Below are positions 1-6,287 of a DNA stretch of 7,764 nucleotides, one piece after another. The DNA is from Nautiliaceae bacterium. GTDB taxonomy: Bacteria; Campylobacterota; Campylobacteria; Campylobacterales; Nautiliaceae. The notes under the pieces were generated by a model that was not told where the DNA came from, ran no database searches, and was given only the letters and a program-made list of their open reading frames with translations. The translations under genes were made by a program, and so were the position numbers. The stretch is taken from positions 1 to 7,764 of the forward strand of contig JAMOSR010000061.1 of NCBI GenBank assembly GCA_027062985.1. The letters run 5' to 3'. Numbering within the stretch: the first letter of the stretch is position 1; each line of letters starts with the position of its first letter.

Positions 1-1166
1 GTAACTCTTTTTCCAGCTTTTGCGTTTTTATCAGTTTCTTTAATCACTTCCAAAATATGTTCAACAGTAGTATCTCTTCCACCAAGACCGTAAATATAAT
101 TAGTCATAATGGCACTTTGTCCGTTTGCCGCTAGAGCTCCTGATACTTCATTATATAAAGCTCCCATAGCTCCCATTGGAGCACTTCTGTCAAGTGCCGC
201 TACAGCTTTTACATTTTTTAATTTCTCAGCCACCTGATTATAAGGAAACGGTCTAAATACTCTTGGCATTAATAGACCTACTTTAATACCTTCCTCTCTT
301 GCCTTATCTACGGCAAGCATTGCCGTTTCATAAGCACTTCCCATCAAAACAAGGGCAATATCCGCATCATCAAGTTTATAAGTTTCTACCAAATTATAAT
401 TTCTTCCTGTTAACTCGGCAAATTTATTGAATACTTCTTCAATAACTTCAGGAGAATCCATTAAAGCTTTATGTTGATTTGCCTTATGTTCAAAATGCCA
501 CTCTTCTTCTGTTTGAGCTCCGTATGTTACAGGGTTTTTCGTATCAAGCATAGGATTTAAAGCTTTATATTCACCTATAAAATTATATGCTTCCTCATCC
601 TGAAGAGGTTCTACCACCTGAGCGGTATGTGAAACCAAAAATCCGTCTTGATTTGTTGTAACAGGAAGTCTTACTCTCTCATCTTCCGCTATTTTAAAAG
701 CACAAAGAGTCATATCATATGCTTCTTGAGGATTGTTTGCTATTAAATGAATCCATCCGGCATCCCTTCCTAAATAAAGGTCTGCGTGGTCTCCGTGAAT
801 ATTTAGAGGAGATGCAAGAGCTCTGTTTACGACAGTCATAACAATCGGAAGTCTCATTCCGCTTGCCTGATATAAAACTTCCACCATTAACGCATAACCT
901 TGACTTGAAGTAGCGGTAGCAACTCTACCACCGGCAGCAGCCGCACCAACACAGGCACTCATAGCTGAGTGTTCTGATTCAACCATAACGAATTCACCGT
1001 CTACATACCCGTCAGCCAAAAACTGAGCGTAATTCTGAACAATAGGAGTTGAAGGTGTAATAGGATAAGCAGCTACAACATCCACTTGAGCTTGTCTTAA
1101 GGCGTGAGCCGCCGCCGTGTTTCCATCCCATACTTCTTTATTTTTTAATTCATATTTTTGTGCCAT
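1..1166 (-). CDS. porA: Pyruvate:ferredoxin oxidoreductase, alpha subunit (partial, C-terminus missing)
   Basis: Alpha subunit of the four-subunit pyruvate:ferredoxin oxidoreductase, which interconverts pyruvate plus CoA with acetyl-CoA, CO2 and reduced ferredoxin in the cytoplasm. I translated the reverse strand from ATG at 1166: the frame stays open to the window edge (388 complete codons). The YPITPST motif typical of the alpha subunit is at residues 34-40, an ESEHSAM stretch at 63-69, and TSSQGYALM follows a glycine/alanine-rich segment. Alpha subunits of this type are about 400 residues, so probably only 10-25 residues are missing. The start is set by AAAGGAA, which begins at the porD stop codon; the gap from porD is 10 bases. 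It is the third gene of porG-porD-porA. The thiamine-diphosphate-binding beta subunit (porB) is not in the window and is expected just beyond position 1. Nothing in it looks damaged. The direction of catalysis in vivo (pyruvate synthesis by a reductive TCA cycle) is inference. Confidence 0.96.
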   Translation of the reverse strand, partial: MAQKYELKNKEVWDGNTAAAHALRQAQVDVVAAYPITPSTPIVQNYAQFLADGYVDGEFVMVESEHSAMSACVGAAAAGGRVATATSSQGYALMVEVLYQASGMRLPIVMTVVNRALASPLNIHGDHADLYLGRDAGWIHLIANNPQEAYDMTLCAFKIAEDERVRLPVTTNQDGFLVSHTAQVVEPLQDEEAYNFIGEYKALNPMLDTKNPVTYGAQTEEEWHFEHKANQHKALMDSPEVIEEVFNKFAELTGRNYNLVETYKLDDADIALVLMGSAYETAMLAVDKAREEGIKVGLLMPRVFRPFPYNQVAEKLKNVKAVAALDRSAPMGAMGALYNEVSGALAANGQSAIMTNYIYGLGGRDTTVEHILEVIKETDKNAKAGKRV

Positions 1167-1176
1167 ACTCTTTCCT

Positions 1177-1575
1177 TTAATCTTTTTTAGGCCATTGTTT
1201 TAATGCTTCTTCATTATCAACGTACTCAGGGAACATTAAAAGAGATTTTATAGGCGTAGGACAAACATCCACGCAAACTCCGCATCCTTTACAAAGATTA
1301 TAATTAATACCTACAATTTTAGCCTGTTTTTTTCCTCTTTTATTAACCACTTCTTCTACAAGAAAACAACTGTCAGGACAACTTACCCAACAAAAGTCAC
1401 AATCTATGCAAAGCTCTCTGTTAAACACCGGTTTTTCAACTCTCCAGTCAGCAACTGTATAGTTATATGAATGAAACTTGCTTCTTTTTTTATGTTCAGG
1501 GTCTTCAAATGCCGGAAGAACCGCTCCAAACTGAACTTTATCCCATGTTGTTAACATTTCTTTTGGTGTTGCCAT
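1177..1575 (-). CDS. porD: Pyruvate:ferredoxin oxidoreductase, delta subunit (2[4Fe-4S] ferredoxin-like)
   Basis: Electron-transfer subunit of the pyruvate:ferredoxin oxidoreductase, carrying electrons between the thiamine site and external ferredoxin or flavodoxin. The 132-residue protein has two [4Fe-4S] motifs: C56-x2-C59-x2-C62-x3-C66-P and C95-x2-C98-x2-C101-x3-C105-P. An extra cysteine, C70, lies in the CPDSC segment. About 50 residues precede the first cluster, as is usual for PorD proteins that dock on the gamma and alpha subunits. The ATG is preceded by AAGGAG, which overlaps the stop of porG (gap of 9 bases). The downstream porA follows after 10 bases, so the three genes are surely one transcript. 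The gamma-delta-alpha order is the one I recall from Helicobacter pylori, where beta comes last. Confidence 0.96.
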   Translation of the reverse strand: MATPKEMLTTWDKVQFGAVLPAFEDPEHKKRSKFHSYNYTVADWRVEKPVFNRELCIDCDFCWVSCPDSCFLVEEVVNKRGKKQAKIVGINYNLCKGCGVCVDVCPTPIKSLLMFPEYVDNEEALKQWPKKD

Positions 1576-1584
1576 AATTTCTCC

Positions 1585-2142
1585 TTATTTTACTTCTTCA
1601 TAAGCACGTTTGATAGCTTTTAAGTTACCTTCGATAATTTTTTTAGGGAATTTTGAAAGAATATCTTCAATAGATACCAAAAAATCCTCAAACGGAATAA
1701 TTTGACTTATTTTTATAAAAGCCCCAAGCATAGGAGTATTTGGAATAGCTCTTCCTATTTCTTCCTGAGAGATTTTAATAGCATCGATTACATATACTTT
1801 TTTACCTTGAAGATGTTTTGCCATTGCAAGCAAATCCTCTTTATCTAAATGAGAAGTTACAATAAAAACAGTATCATCAGTGGTATTGTCTACAATTTCT
1901 TCTTGAAAAACCAATGAAGGGTCTATTACCAGTACATAATCCGGTATCATCCATTTTGAATGGTCTAAAATAGGCTTGTCATCTATTTTATCATACGCCG
2001 TCATCGGCGCCCCTCTCTTTTCGGCTCCATATACGGAATAAGCCTGAACGTATTTTCCAGTCCTTGCCATAACATCAGCCAATGCTTTTGCTCCAGTAAC
2101 CGCACCTTGTCCCGCGCGAGAATGCCATCTTATTTGTAGCAT
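1585..2142 (-). CDS. porG: Pyruvate:ferredoxin oxidoreductase, gamma subunit
   Basis: Gamma subunit of the 2-oxoacid:acceptor oxidoreductase family (185 residues, the usual size). The N-terminus carries the family hallmark RWHSRAGQGAVTGAK (residues 5-19). It is followed by a GAEKRGAPM segment near residue 40 that is typical of gamma chains of pyruvate rather than 2-oxoglutarate enzymes. In the complex this subunit contributes to the CoA-binding region and holds the alpha and beta chains together. It is the first gene of the por operon. AGGA lies 5 bases before the ATG, and the 143-base region upstream contains a good extended -10 promoter on the same strand. Together with PorD and PorA it defines the dissociated four-subunit enzyme, not the single fused polypeptide (NifJ type) that I recall from Campylobacter jejuni. 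Confidence 0.95.
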   Translation of the reverse strand: MLQIRWHSRAGQGAVTGAKALADVMARTGKYVQAYSVYGAEKRGAPMTAYDKIDDKPILDHSKWMIPDYVLVIDPSLVFQEEIVDNTTDDTVFIVTSHLDKEDLLAMAKHLQGKKVYVIDAIKISQEEIGRAIPNTPMLGAFIKISQIIPFEDFLVSIEDILSKFPKKIIEGNLKAIKRAYEEVK

Positions 2143-2177
2143 ATTTATCCTTTTTTTGCATATTTTATCTAAAATAG

Positions 2178-2194
2178 ACTTAAAGTAAACTTAA
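2178..2194 (-). repeat. Direct repeat TTAAGT with 11-base period at the por promoter
   Basis: On the minus strand TTAAGT occurs at 2194-2189 and again at 2183-2178, exactly 11 bases apart, about one helical turn. The pair begins at the last base of the predicted -10 hexamer and covers the predicted transcription start. Tandem half-sites at one-turn spacing are a common arrangement for OmpR-family response regulators, and this position would favour repression. The repeat itself is seen directly; the regulatory role is inference, and chance is possible in such AT-rich DNA. Confidence 0.35.
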
Positions 2195-2203
2195 TATAGC
2201 ATA
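2193..2203 (-). promoter_or_regulatory. Probable extended -10 promoter of the por operon
   Basis: Reading the minus strand, TATGCTATATT contains the extended -10 TGnTATATT (hexamer at 2198-2193), one mismatch from TGnTATAAT. No TTGACA-like -35 stands about 17 bases upstream (the bases there read GATAAA). This fits epsilonproteobacterial housekeeping promoters, which typically lack a conserved -35 and have AT-rich upstream DNA. A start near 2186 would leave a leader of about 43 bases before the porG ATG. A weaker TAAAAT hexamer at 2167-2162 is a second candidate, but it would leave a very short leader. Confidence 0.6.
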
Positions 2204-2246
2204 TTTTTTCTCTTATTTATCATTTTTTCGTATTTTTTTATTTCAA

Positions 2247-2270
2247 TGTTACTTTTAGTAATGCTTAACA
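2247..2270. promoter_or_regulatory. Inverted repeat upstream of the por promoter (candidate activator site)
   Basis: The plus strand has TGTTA at 2247-2251 and TAACA at 2266-2270, a perfect 5-base inverted repeat. A tighter palindrome, TTACT-TTT-AGTAA, is nested at 2249-2261 and shares bases with the left arm. The inner palindrome is centred about 69 bases upstream of the predicted por start, a plausible distance for an activator. It could equally be a weak 3' hairpin for the preceding operon, but no run of U follows it on the minus strand, so it is not a standard terminator. Function is unproven. Confidence 0.3.
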
Positions 2271-2285
2271 ACCATATTCAATTAT

Positions 2286-2927
2286 CTAATATCTGTAAAA
2301 TCCCTTTATATATTCAACTGCTTTTAACACATCGGATTTAACAATTTCAGCACATCTTTTCATATTTTTTTCATTTTCATACTCAAATTTAACACCTACA
2401 TAATTAATACCGGCTTCTTTGGCACTTACCATATCAAGACAGGTATCGCCTATCATCCAAGCGGCTTCTTTTGAGGCTTTCATTTTATGAAGGGCTTTTA
2501 ATATAGGCTCGGGATGCGGTTTTGGATTTTCAACATCTTCCCTTCCTATTAAAACTTCAAAATAATTCAAAATTCCGAAATGTTCCAATAATTCTTTGGA
2601 ATATTCACCCGTTTTTGTGGTTACAATTCCAAGTCTTGCGAATGTTGAAGCCTCTTTTAAAGCTTCTTTTGCAAACGGAAGTAAAAATGTTTTTTGTTTG
2701 GATATTTTTCTGTAATGTTTTTTATAAGTCATTACAAAATCCCACACATTTTCTTTAACGCCGAGATTTTCAAACATAATATCAAGAGGAAGCCCTATAA
2801 GTTTTTTAACTTCTTTATCCCCGGGATAATTTTTACCGAACTTTTCAAAAGTAACCCTAAATCCTTCCAAAATAGCCTCGGTCGAATCTATAAGAGTGCC
2901 GTCCAAATCAAAAAGAATAACTCTCAC
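2286..2927 (-). CDS. HAD-superfamily phosphatase, phosphoglycolate phosphatase-like
   Basis: Cytosolic phosphohydrolase of the haloacid dehalogenase superfamily, 213 residues, the usual size for the Gph/PpaX group. Motif I is DLDGT (nucleophile D7, acid/base D9). A helical C1 cap follows (about residues 16-80). Motif II is in IVTTKTG (101-107), motif III is the lysine in PKPHPEP (K136), and motif IV is GDTCLD (160-165, metal-binding D161 and D165), so it looks fully active. The start is GTG at 2927, lying 20 bases inside dxr, with AGGA 6 bases before it. The nearby ATG at 2932 is in another frame and stops after two codons. It is the last gene of the operon that starts at rpe. Rpe and Gph are also neighbours in Escherichia coli, which hints at a role in clearing 2-phosphoglycolate or another sugar phosphate, but the substrate cannot be read from sequence. 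Confidence 0.9.
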   Translation of the reverse strand: MRVILFDLDGTLIDSTEAILEGFRVTFEKFGKNYPGDKEVKKLIGLPLDIMFENLGVKENVWDFVMTYKKHYRKISKQKTFLLPFAKEALKEASTFARLGIVTTKTGEYSKELLEHFGILNYFEVLIGREDVENPKPHPEPILKALHKMKASKEAAWMIGDTCLDMVSAKEAGINYVGVKFEYENEKNMKRCAEIVKSDVLKAVEYIKGFYRY

Positions 2928-4008
2928 ACCATTTCCTTACCTCTTTTTTAATTTCAAAAATATCGTTTATCTCTTTTATTTTAATATTTTCGAATTTTTT
3001 AACGGCATCTAAAATTAAACGGCTTATATCCCAAAAACTTATTTTCTCTTTTAAAAACAGATTTATGGCATATTCGTTTGCCGTATTTACCACAACTCCT
3101 AAGTCGCTTTTTTCTAAAAGCAAATCTTTTATCTCCCAGATTGGATATCTCTTTTTATCAATCTCTTTAAATTCAAGGCTTTTTACTTCAAGTAAATTAA
3201 CAGGCTCTAAAACTCTCTCCTCTACCTTATTTAAAATAGCAAAGGCAATAGGCAGTTTCATATCCGTTTTACTGATATGAGCCGTCGTAGAACCGTCTTT
3301 CCATTCAACAAGGGCATGGATTATGGATTTTGTCTCTATAAAAGCATCAACATTCGTAGTATTAAAAAGCCATTTTGCTTCAAGAAGCTCAAAAAGCTTA
3401 TTAACCATTGTAGCGGAATCAATAGTAATCTTTACCCCCATTGACCAGTTCGGGTGTTTTAAGACGTCTTTTAACGTAGCGTTTTTTATTTTTTCAATCT
3501 TCCAATCCCTAAGCGCCCCTCCGCTTGCCGTTATATACAACTTATTAAACCTACACTTTTCACTTTTCACTTTACACTTTTCACTAAGGAGATACCAAAG
3601 ACCGAAATGTTCACTGTCAATAGGCGTAATTTTTGAAGTATCTATAAATTTTCCGGCATTTACCAACGATTCTTTATTGGCAAGGGCTATTTTTTTACCG
3701 CATTCCTGGGCTTTTAGGGTAGGCTTAAGCCCAGCGTCACCGACTAGAGCATTTACCACCAATTCACTTTTAGATTTTTCTATAACTTCAAGAATGGCTT
3801 CCTCTCCATATTTTACGTTTTTAAAATGTACTTTTTCAGCCGTTTTTTTATCTTTTACCACAACATATTTTGGCTTAAACTCTTTAATTTGTTTATTTAA
3901 AACTTTATAATTGTTACCCGCTACCAATCCTTCTATTTCAATATTAAAACGTCTTGCTACCTCAAGCGTATTTACGCCTATACTTCCCGTTGAGCCTAAA
4001 ACAATCAT
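2908..4008 (-). CDS. dxr: 1-deoxy-D-xylulose 5-phosphate reductoisomerase
   Basis: Second enzyme of the MEP isoprenoid pathway: it rearranges and reduces DXP to 2-C-methyl-D-erythritol 4-phosphate with NADPH and a divalent metal. I chose ATG 4008 (366 residues, MIVLGSTGSIG). AGGA lies 5 bases before it, and the nucleotide-binding GSTGSIG then falls at residues 5-11 as in the family. ATG 4011 is nearly as good; ATG 4038 would add ten uncharacteristic residues and overlap cdsA further. Visible motifs are LANKESLVNAG, the metal-binding DSEH (D131, E133), TASGG, HPNWSMG, DSATMVNK and the ligands E207 and E210, then DGSTTAHISKTDMKLPIAFAIL. The cdsA stop and this start share a base (TGATG), so translation is probably coupled. 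Unusually, residues about 142-152 (SEKCKVKSEKC) are encoded by a heptanucleotide tandem repeat and sit as an insertion between DSEHFGLWYLL and the TASGG strand. The catalytic motifs on both sides are intact, so the enzyme is probably functional. Confidence 0.95.
   Translation of the reverse strand: MIVLGSTGSIGVNTLEVARRFNIEIEGLVAGNNYKVLNKQIKEFKPKYVVVKDKKTAEKVHFKNVKYGEEAILEVIEKSKSELVVNALVGDAGLKPTLKAQECGKKIALANKESLVNAGKFIDTSKITPIDSEHFGLWYLLSEKCKVKSEKCRFNKLYITASGGALRDWKIEKIKNATLKDVLKHPNWSMGVKITIDSATMVNKLFELLEAKWLFNTTNVDAFIETKSIIHALVEWKDGSTTAHISKTDMKLPIAFAILNKVEERVLEPVNLLEVKSLEFKEIDKKRYPIWEIKDLLLEKSDLGVVVNTANEYAINLFLKEKISFWDISRLILDAVKKFENIKIKEINDIFEIKKEVRKWCESYSF
2934..2937 (-). promoter_or_regulatory. 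Ribosome binding site deciding the GTG start of the HAD phosphatase
   Basis: AGGA lies on the minus strand inside the 3' end of dxr, 6 bases before GTG at 2927. The only close ATG (2932-2930) reads ATG-GTG-TGA, so it cannot start the protein. The HAD motif I begins only six residues after the GTG, which leaves no room for a later start. Confidence 0.6.
3554..3585. repeat. Heptanucleotide tandem repeat (CACTTTT)n inside dxr
   Basis: Four tandem heptamers, CACTTTT, CACTTTT, CACTTTA and CACTTTT, followed by a partial CACT, run without interruption from 3554 to 3585. On the coding strand they read as AGTGAAA-type units and encode S142 to K151 of Dxr. Because the unit is 7 bases, the peptide period is 7 residues (SEKCKVK, SEKC). 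Losing or gaining one or two units would break the reading frame; only steps of three keep it. Elsewhere in the window I see single copies of similar words but no second tandem tract. Confidence 0.9.
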
Positions 4009-4754
4009 CATTTTCCTATTGTTTCTATAATAGCCCACATTAAAGGAGCGGCAAAAAGATATCCGTCAATTCTGTCAAGGACTCCTCCATGGCCCGGTAA
4101 AATATTACCGCTGTCTTTTACCCCGGCTCTTCTTTTTAAATAACTCTCAAACAAATCCCCAAACACACTGGCAATGCTTACAAAAAAAGATATAACAAAA
4201 GAATTTATAAAATCAAAAAAAGCAAGTCCTACAAAACTTCCTATAAGAGTAGCTACAAAAACACCTCCTATAACACCTTCCCATGATTTATTCGGGGAAG
4301 TCGGGGAAAATCCCTGAGGAATAAATTTTTTTGCAAAGTTTTTACCGATAAGATAGGCAAAAGAATCGGTAGCCGCAACTATTACGATAAGCCATCCTAT
4401 CATTTCCATGGAAGTTTTTAAATATAAATCCATAAGAATCATTAAAGATAAAAAAGGATAAAAAGCAACCGATAATAAATCAATCTCTTTTCTGTAAAAA
4501 GCAACATATCCGGCTATACTTAAAATACCGACCGTCGCTACAAAAACAGGATTTATAAAAATAGCGACAAATGACAAAAATCCCAAAAAATAAATAACAT
4601 TATCTTCTTTCAAACCAAAGAGTCTTTTAGCCTCGGATATGCCGATAAGTGAAATAATAGAAATCAAAAAAGAGGTCAAATATTTATTATCTATTAATCC
4701 CACTATTAACAAAATTCCTATCAATACAACGGATGTAACAATTCTTTCTTTCAT
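4008..4754 (-). CDS. cdsA: Phosphatidate cytidylyltransferase (CDP-diacylglycerol synthase)
   Basis: Inner-membrane enzyme making CDP-diacylglycerol from phosphatidic acid and CTP, the branch point to all membrane phospholipids. The 248-residue protein is hydrophobic throughout, with about seven or eight likely membrane segments. The CDS signature is complete at residues 204-228: S-x2-KRR-x3-KD-S-x3-LPGHGG-x2-DR, including the acidic and basic residues that bind the Mg-CTP. A second conserved stretch, ATDSFAYLIGKNFAKKF followed by SPNKSWEG, runs from about 128 to 160. The ATG lies one base after the stop of the small upstream gene (TAA-T-ATG), with AAAGG 6 bases before it. Its stop overlaps the dxr start. 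The cdsA-dxr pair is common in Campylobacterota and in many other bacteria. Intact, with no odd features. Confidence 0.96.
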   Translation of the reverse strand: MKERIVTSVVLIGILLIVGLIDNKYLTSFLISIISLIGISEAKRLFGLKEDNVIYFLGFLSFVAIFINPVFVATVGILSIAGYVAFYRKEIDLLSVAFYPFLSLMILMDLYLKTSMEMIGWLIVIVAATDSFAYLIGKNFAKKFIPQGFSPTSPNKSWEGVIGGVFVATLIGSFVGLAFFDFINSFVISFFVSIASVFGDLFESYLKRRAGVKDSGNILPGHGGVLDRIDGYLFAAPLMWAIIETIGK

Positions 4755-4755
4755 A

Positions 4756-4995
4756 TTAGGCCTTTAAATCTATATGTTTTACTTCTCTTTCCACATCTTC
4801 TTTTTCATCGTCTTCAGGCAAAATCTTTTCAATCTCTTCAACGGGTCTAACCTCGTTTACTTTAAGCTCCTTATCTTCATTAATAACTTTTTGCACTTCC
4901 CTGCTTACAATTTCTCTTGCCACATGGTCCGCCATAATCACAGAAGGTATATGAGAATTCTGATTAATCCAGCTTATGTTATGAATCAGGTTCAT
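4756..4995 (-). CDS. Small charged protein of unknown function between the NFACT gene and cdsA
   Basis: I do not recognise a named family for this 79-residue protein. Residues 1-24 are polar to mildly hydrophobic and contain no signal peptide or membrane segment. From about 25 to 72 it is strongly charged, mostly Glu, Lys, Asp and Val, with the spacing of a helix or short coiled coil. It contains NEVRPVEEIEKILPEDDEKE and ends HIDLKA. It is a real gene: its ATG overlaps the NFACT stop as ATGA, AAAGG lies 7 bases before the start, and its stop is one base from cdsA. From memory, Campylobacter jejuni has a small putative coiled-coil protein in the same place between its fibronectin-binding-protein-like NFACT gene and cdsA. 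The position would then be conserved, though I could not compare sequences. It is presumably cytoplasmic. Confidence 0.8.
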   Translation of the reverse strand: MNLIHNISWINQNSHIPSVIMADHVAREIVSREVQKVINEDKELKVNEVRPVEEIEKILPEDDEKEDVEREVKHIDLKA

Positions 4996-6287
4996 AATTT
5001 TACCTTTATTGTGTTATATTTTCCATACTCAACCTTAGCCCCTTCTTTTATTTTTACGAATTTTCTTTTAGTATAATCCACTTCCCCCTCTTCTTTTGAG
5101 CTAAAAGCCAAAGCAAGCTTAGCCGCTTTTTTAATAATATCGTCATTTAACGAAAGTTTATTATTCTTAACTATAACATGAGCCCCCGGCAGATTTTTGA
5201 TATGAAGCCATAAATCGTTTGAATTGGCCTGTTTTAGCAGTTTAACATTTCCTTTTTCATTTTTTCCAACCAGTATCATATAATCGTCATAATAAAATTT
5301 AGCAATATTTTCATCCTCTTTTTTCTCTTTTTTCGGAGGTTCGTATGTTTTAAGCTCACTTAAATGTTTAGCGTTTTTTACAAGTTTAATATAATTTTTT
5401 AAAAATTCAAGCTGTTCTTTTAAATAATTTCTCTCTATATGCAGATTTTCGGCTTTTTTTCTCGCTTTTTTAGCCAGCTTATAATAATAATTACCTATTT
5501 CATTTATATTTTTAAGCGACGGAATTGGAATAACTGTTTCATTACCCTCAAAATCAATCGTTTTTAATTCTTTATCATAAGGTTTAATCTTATAAAGATT
5601 AATCATAGCTATATCAGCGTATTTTTTATAAAGCTCAGCTTTTTTTAAAAGTTCTTCTTCATTTTCCAACTTATTTAGTTTCTTTTCGATTTCTTTTATT
5701 TTTTTGTTTATTTTATTAAGAACAGACTCTTTTTTCTGGTTTAATCTATTTGTATATTTTTTATAAAAAAGTTCTTTTGTATACTTTTCCAAATCATCAA
5801 TTTCAAAAACCTTTTCTTTTATTTCAACAGAAGGAAGCTCTTGAAGTTTGATTCCGGGTTTTACGACCCTGCTTGAAATATTTTCGCTTATATGCCTCAA
5901 AGATTCAATAATATTGTCGTTTTCGTCCAATATTATGGCATTCGTATAACGACCTGTAAACTCAAACCTGATTTTTACAATTTCTTCTTTAAATCTGTTT
6001 TGGTTTTTAGCGGTTATTGTTAAAATCCTCTCTTTTGCCTCCACATCTATAAGTTTTGCTTTTGTAAACTTTTTTTCAAGCACTATATCAAAAGGAGCTT
6101 TAAATTTTTTAACCAAAGGATAATCGATATTTATGTAAATATCCCCGCTGCCTTTGGTAAGGTCAAAATAGTATCTGTCGTTATCAAACTGCATTAAAAT
6201 CAGATTTTCATCGACCCTAAAAGCTCTTCTTACAAATTTATATTTTTTTATTCTATCGGCTATTTTTTTTAATATAAAAGCTTTCAT
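4992..6287 (-). CDS. rqcH: Short NFACT-family protein (RqcH-like, lacking the HhH region)
   Basis: NFACT family proteins (RqcH, Rqc2/NEMF; often mis-annotated as fibronectin-binding) bind stalled 60S/50S-peptidyl-tRNA complexes and recruit tRNA for tailing. Of the 431 residues, about 1-150 match the NFACT-N domain, including FEFTGRYTNAIILD at 108-121 and ESLRHI. Residues about 170-320 form a long Lys/Glu-rich coiled coil with a central loop (CC-M). The C-terminal 85 or so are the NFACT-R domain: NDLWLHIKNLPGAHV, LNDDIIKKAAKLALAFSS and VDYTKRKFVKIKEGAKV. Compared with Bacillus subtilis RqcH (about 570 residues, from memory), some 100 residues corresponding to the helix-hairpin-helix region are absent. 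The conserved Asp-Arg pair needed for tailing (D97-R98) aligns with E86-R87. The ATG directly follows the trpF stop (TAAATG), and the stop overlaps the next gene by 4 bases. Family membership is secure; C-terminal tailing activity is not. The symbol marks family only. Confidence 0.85.
   Translation of the reverse strand: MKAFILKKIADRIKKYKFVRRAFRVDENLILMQFDNDRYYFDLTKGSGDIYINIDYPLVKKFKAPFDIVLEKKFTKAKLIDVEAKERILTITAKNQNRFKEEIVKIRFEFTGRYTNAIILDENDNIIESLRHISENISSRVVKPGIKLQELPSVEIKEKVFEIDDLEKYTKELFYKKYTNRLNQKKESVLNKINKKIKEIEKKLNKLENEEELLKKAELYKKYADIAMINLYKIKPYDKELKTIDFEGNETVIPIPSLKNINEIGNYYYKLAKKARKKAENLHIERNYLKEQLEFLKNYIKLVKNAKHLSELKTYEPPKKEKKEDENIAKFYYDDYMILVGKNEKGNVKLLKQANSNDLWLHIKNLPGAHVIVKNNKLSLNDDIIKKAAKLALAFSSKEEGEVDYTKRKFVKIKEGAKVEYGKYNTIKVKL

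Noticed and set aside
1384..1410. The extra cysteine C70 after the first PorD cluster motif, considered as a possible additional or altered cluster.
   Set aside because: Both standard 4Fe-4S motifs are complete without it, and a single additional cysteine is not evidence of a third site.
2143..2285. A rho-independent terminator for the rpe-to-HAD operon in the intergenic gap.
   Set aside because: The only palindrome has a 5-base AT-rich stem, and on the minus strand it is followed by an A-rich stretch, not a U-run. Read-through into por or Rho-dependent ending cannot be excluded.
2522..3910. Open frames of 70-195 codons on the plus strand opposite the HAD phosphatase and dxr (also 4774-5076 and 7370-7630).
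   Set aside because: They lie antisense to genes with full family motifs, encode low-complexity Phe/Leu/Ser-rich sequence, and lack convincing ribosome binding sites. They are shadows of AT-rich coding DNA.
4009..4038. Upstream dxr start at 4038, giving ten extra residues.
   Set aside because: The extension overlaps cdsA by 31 bases and adds residues not seen in the family. ATG 4008 has a properly spaced AGGA and places GSTGSIG at the usual position.
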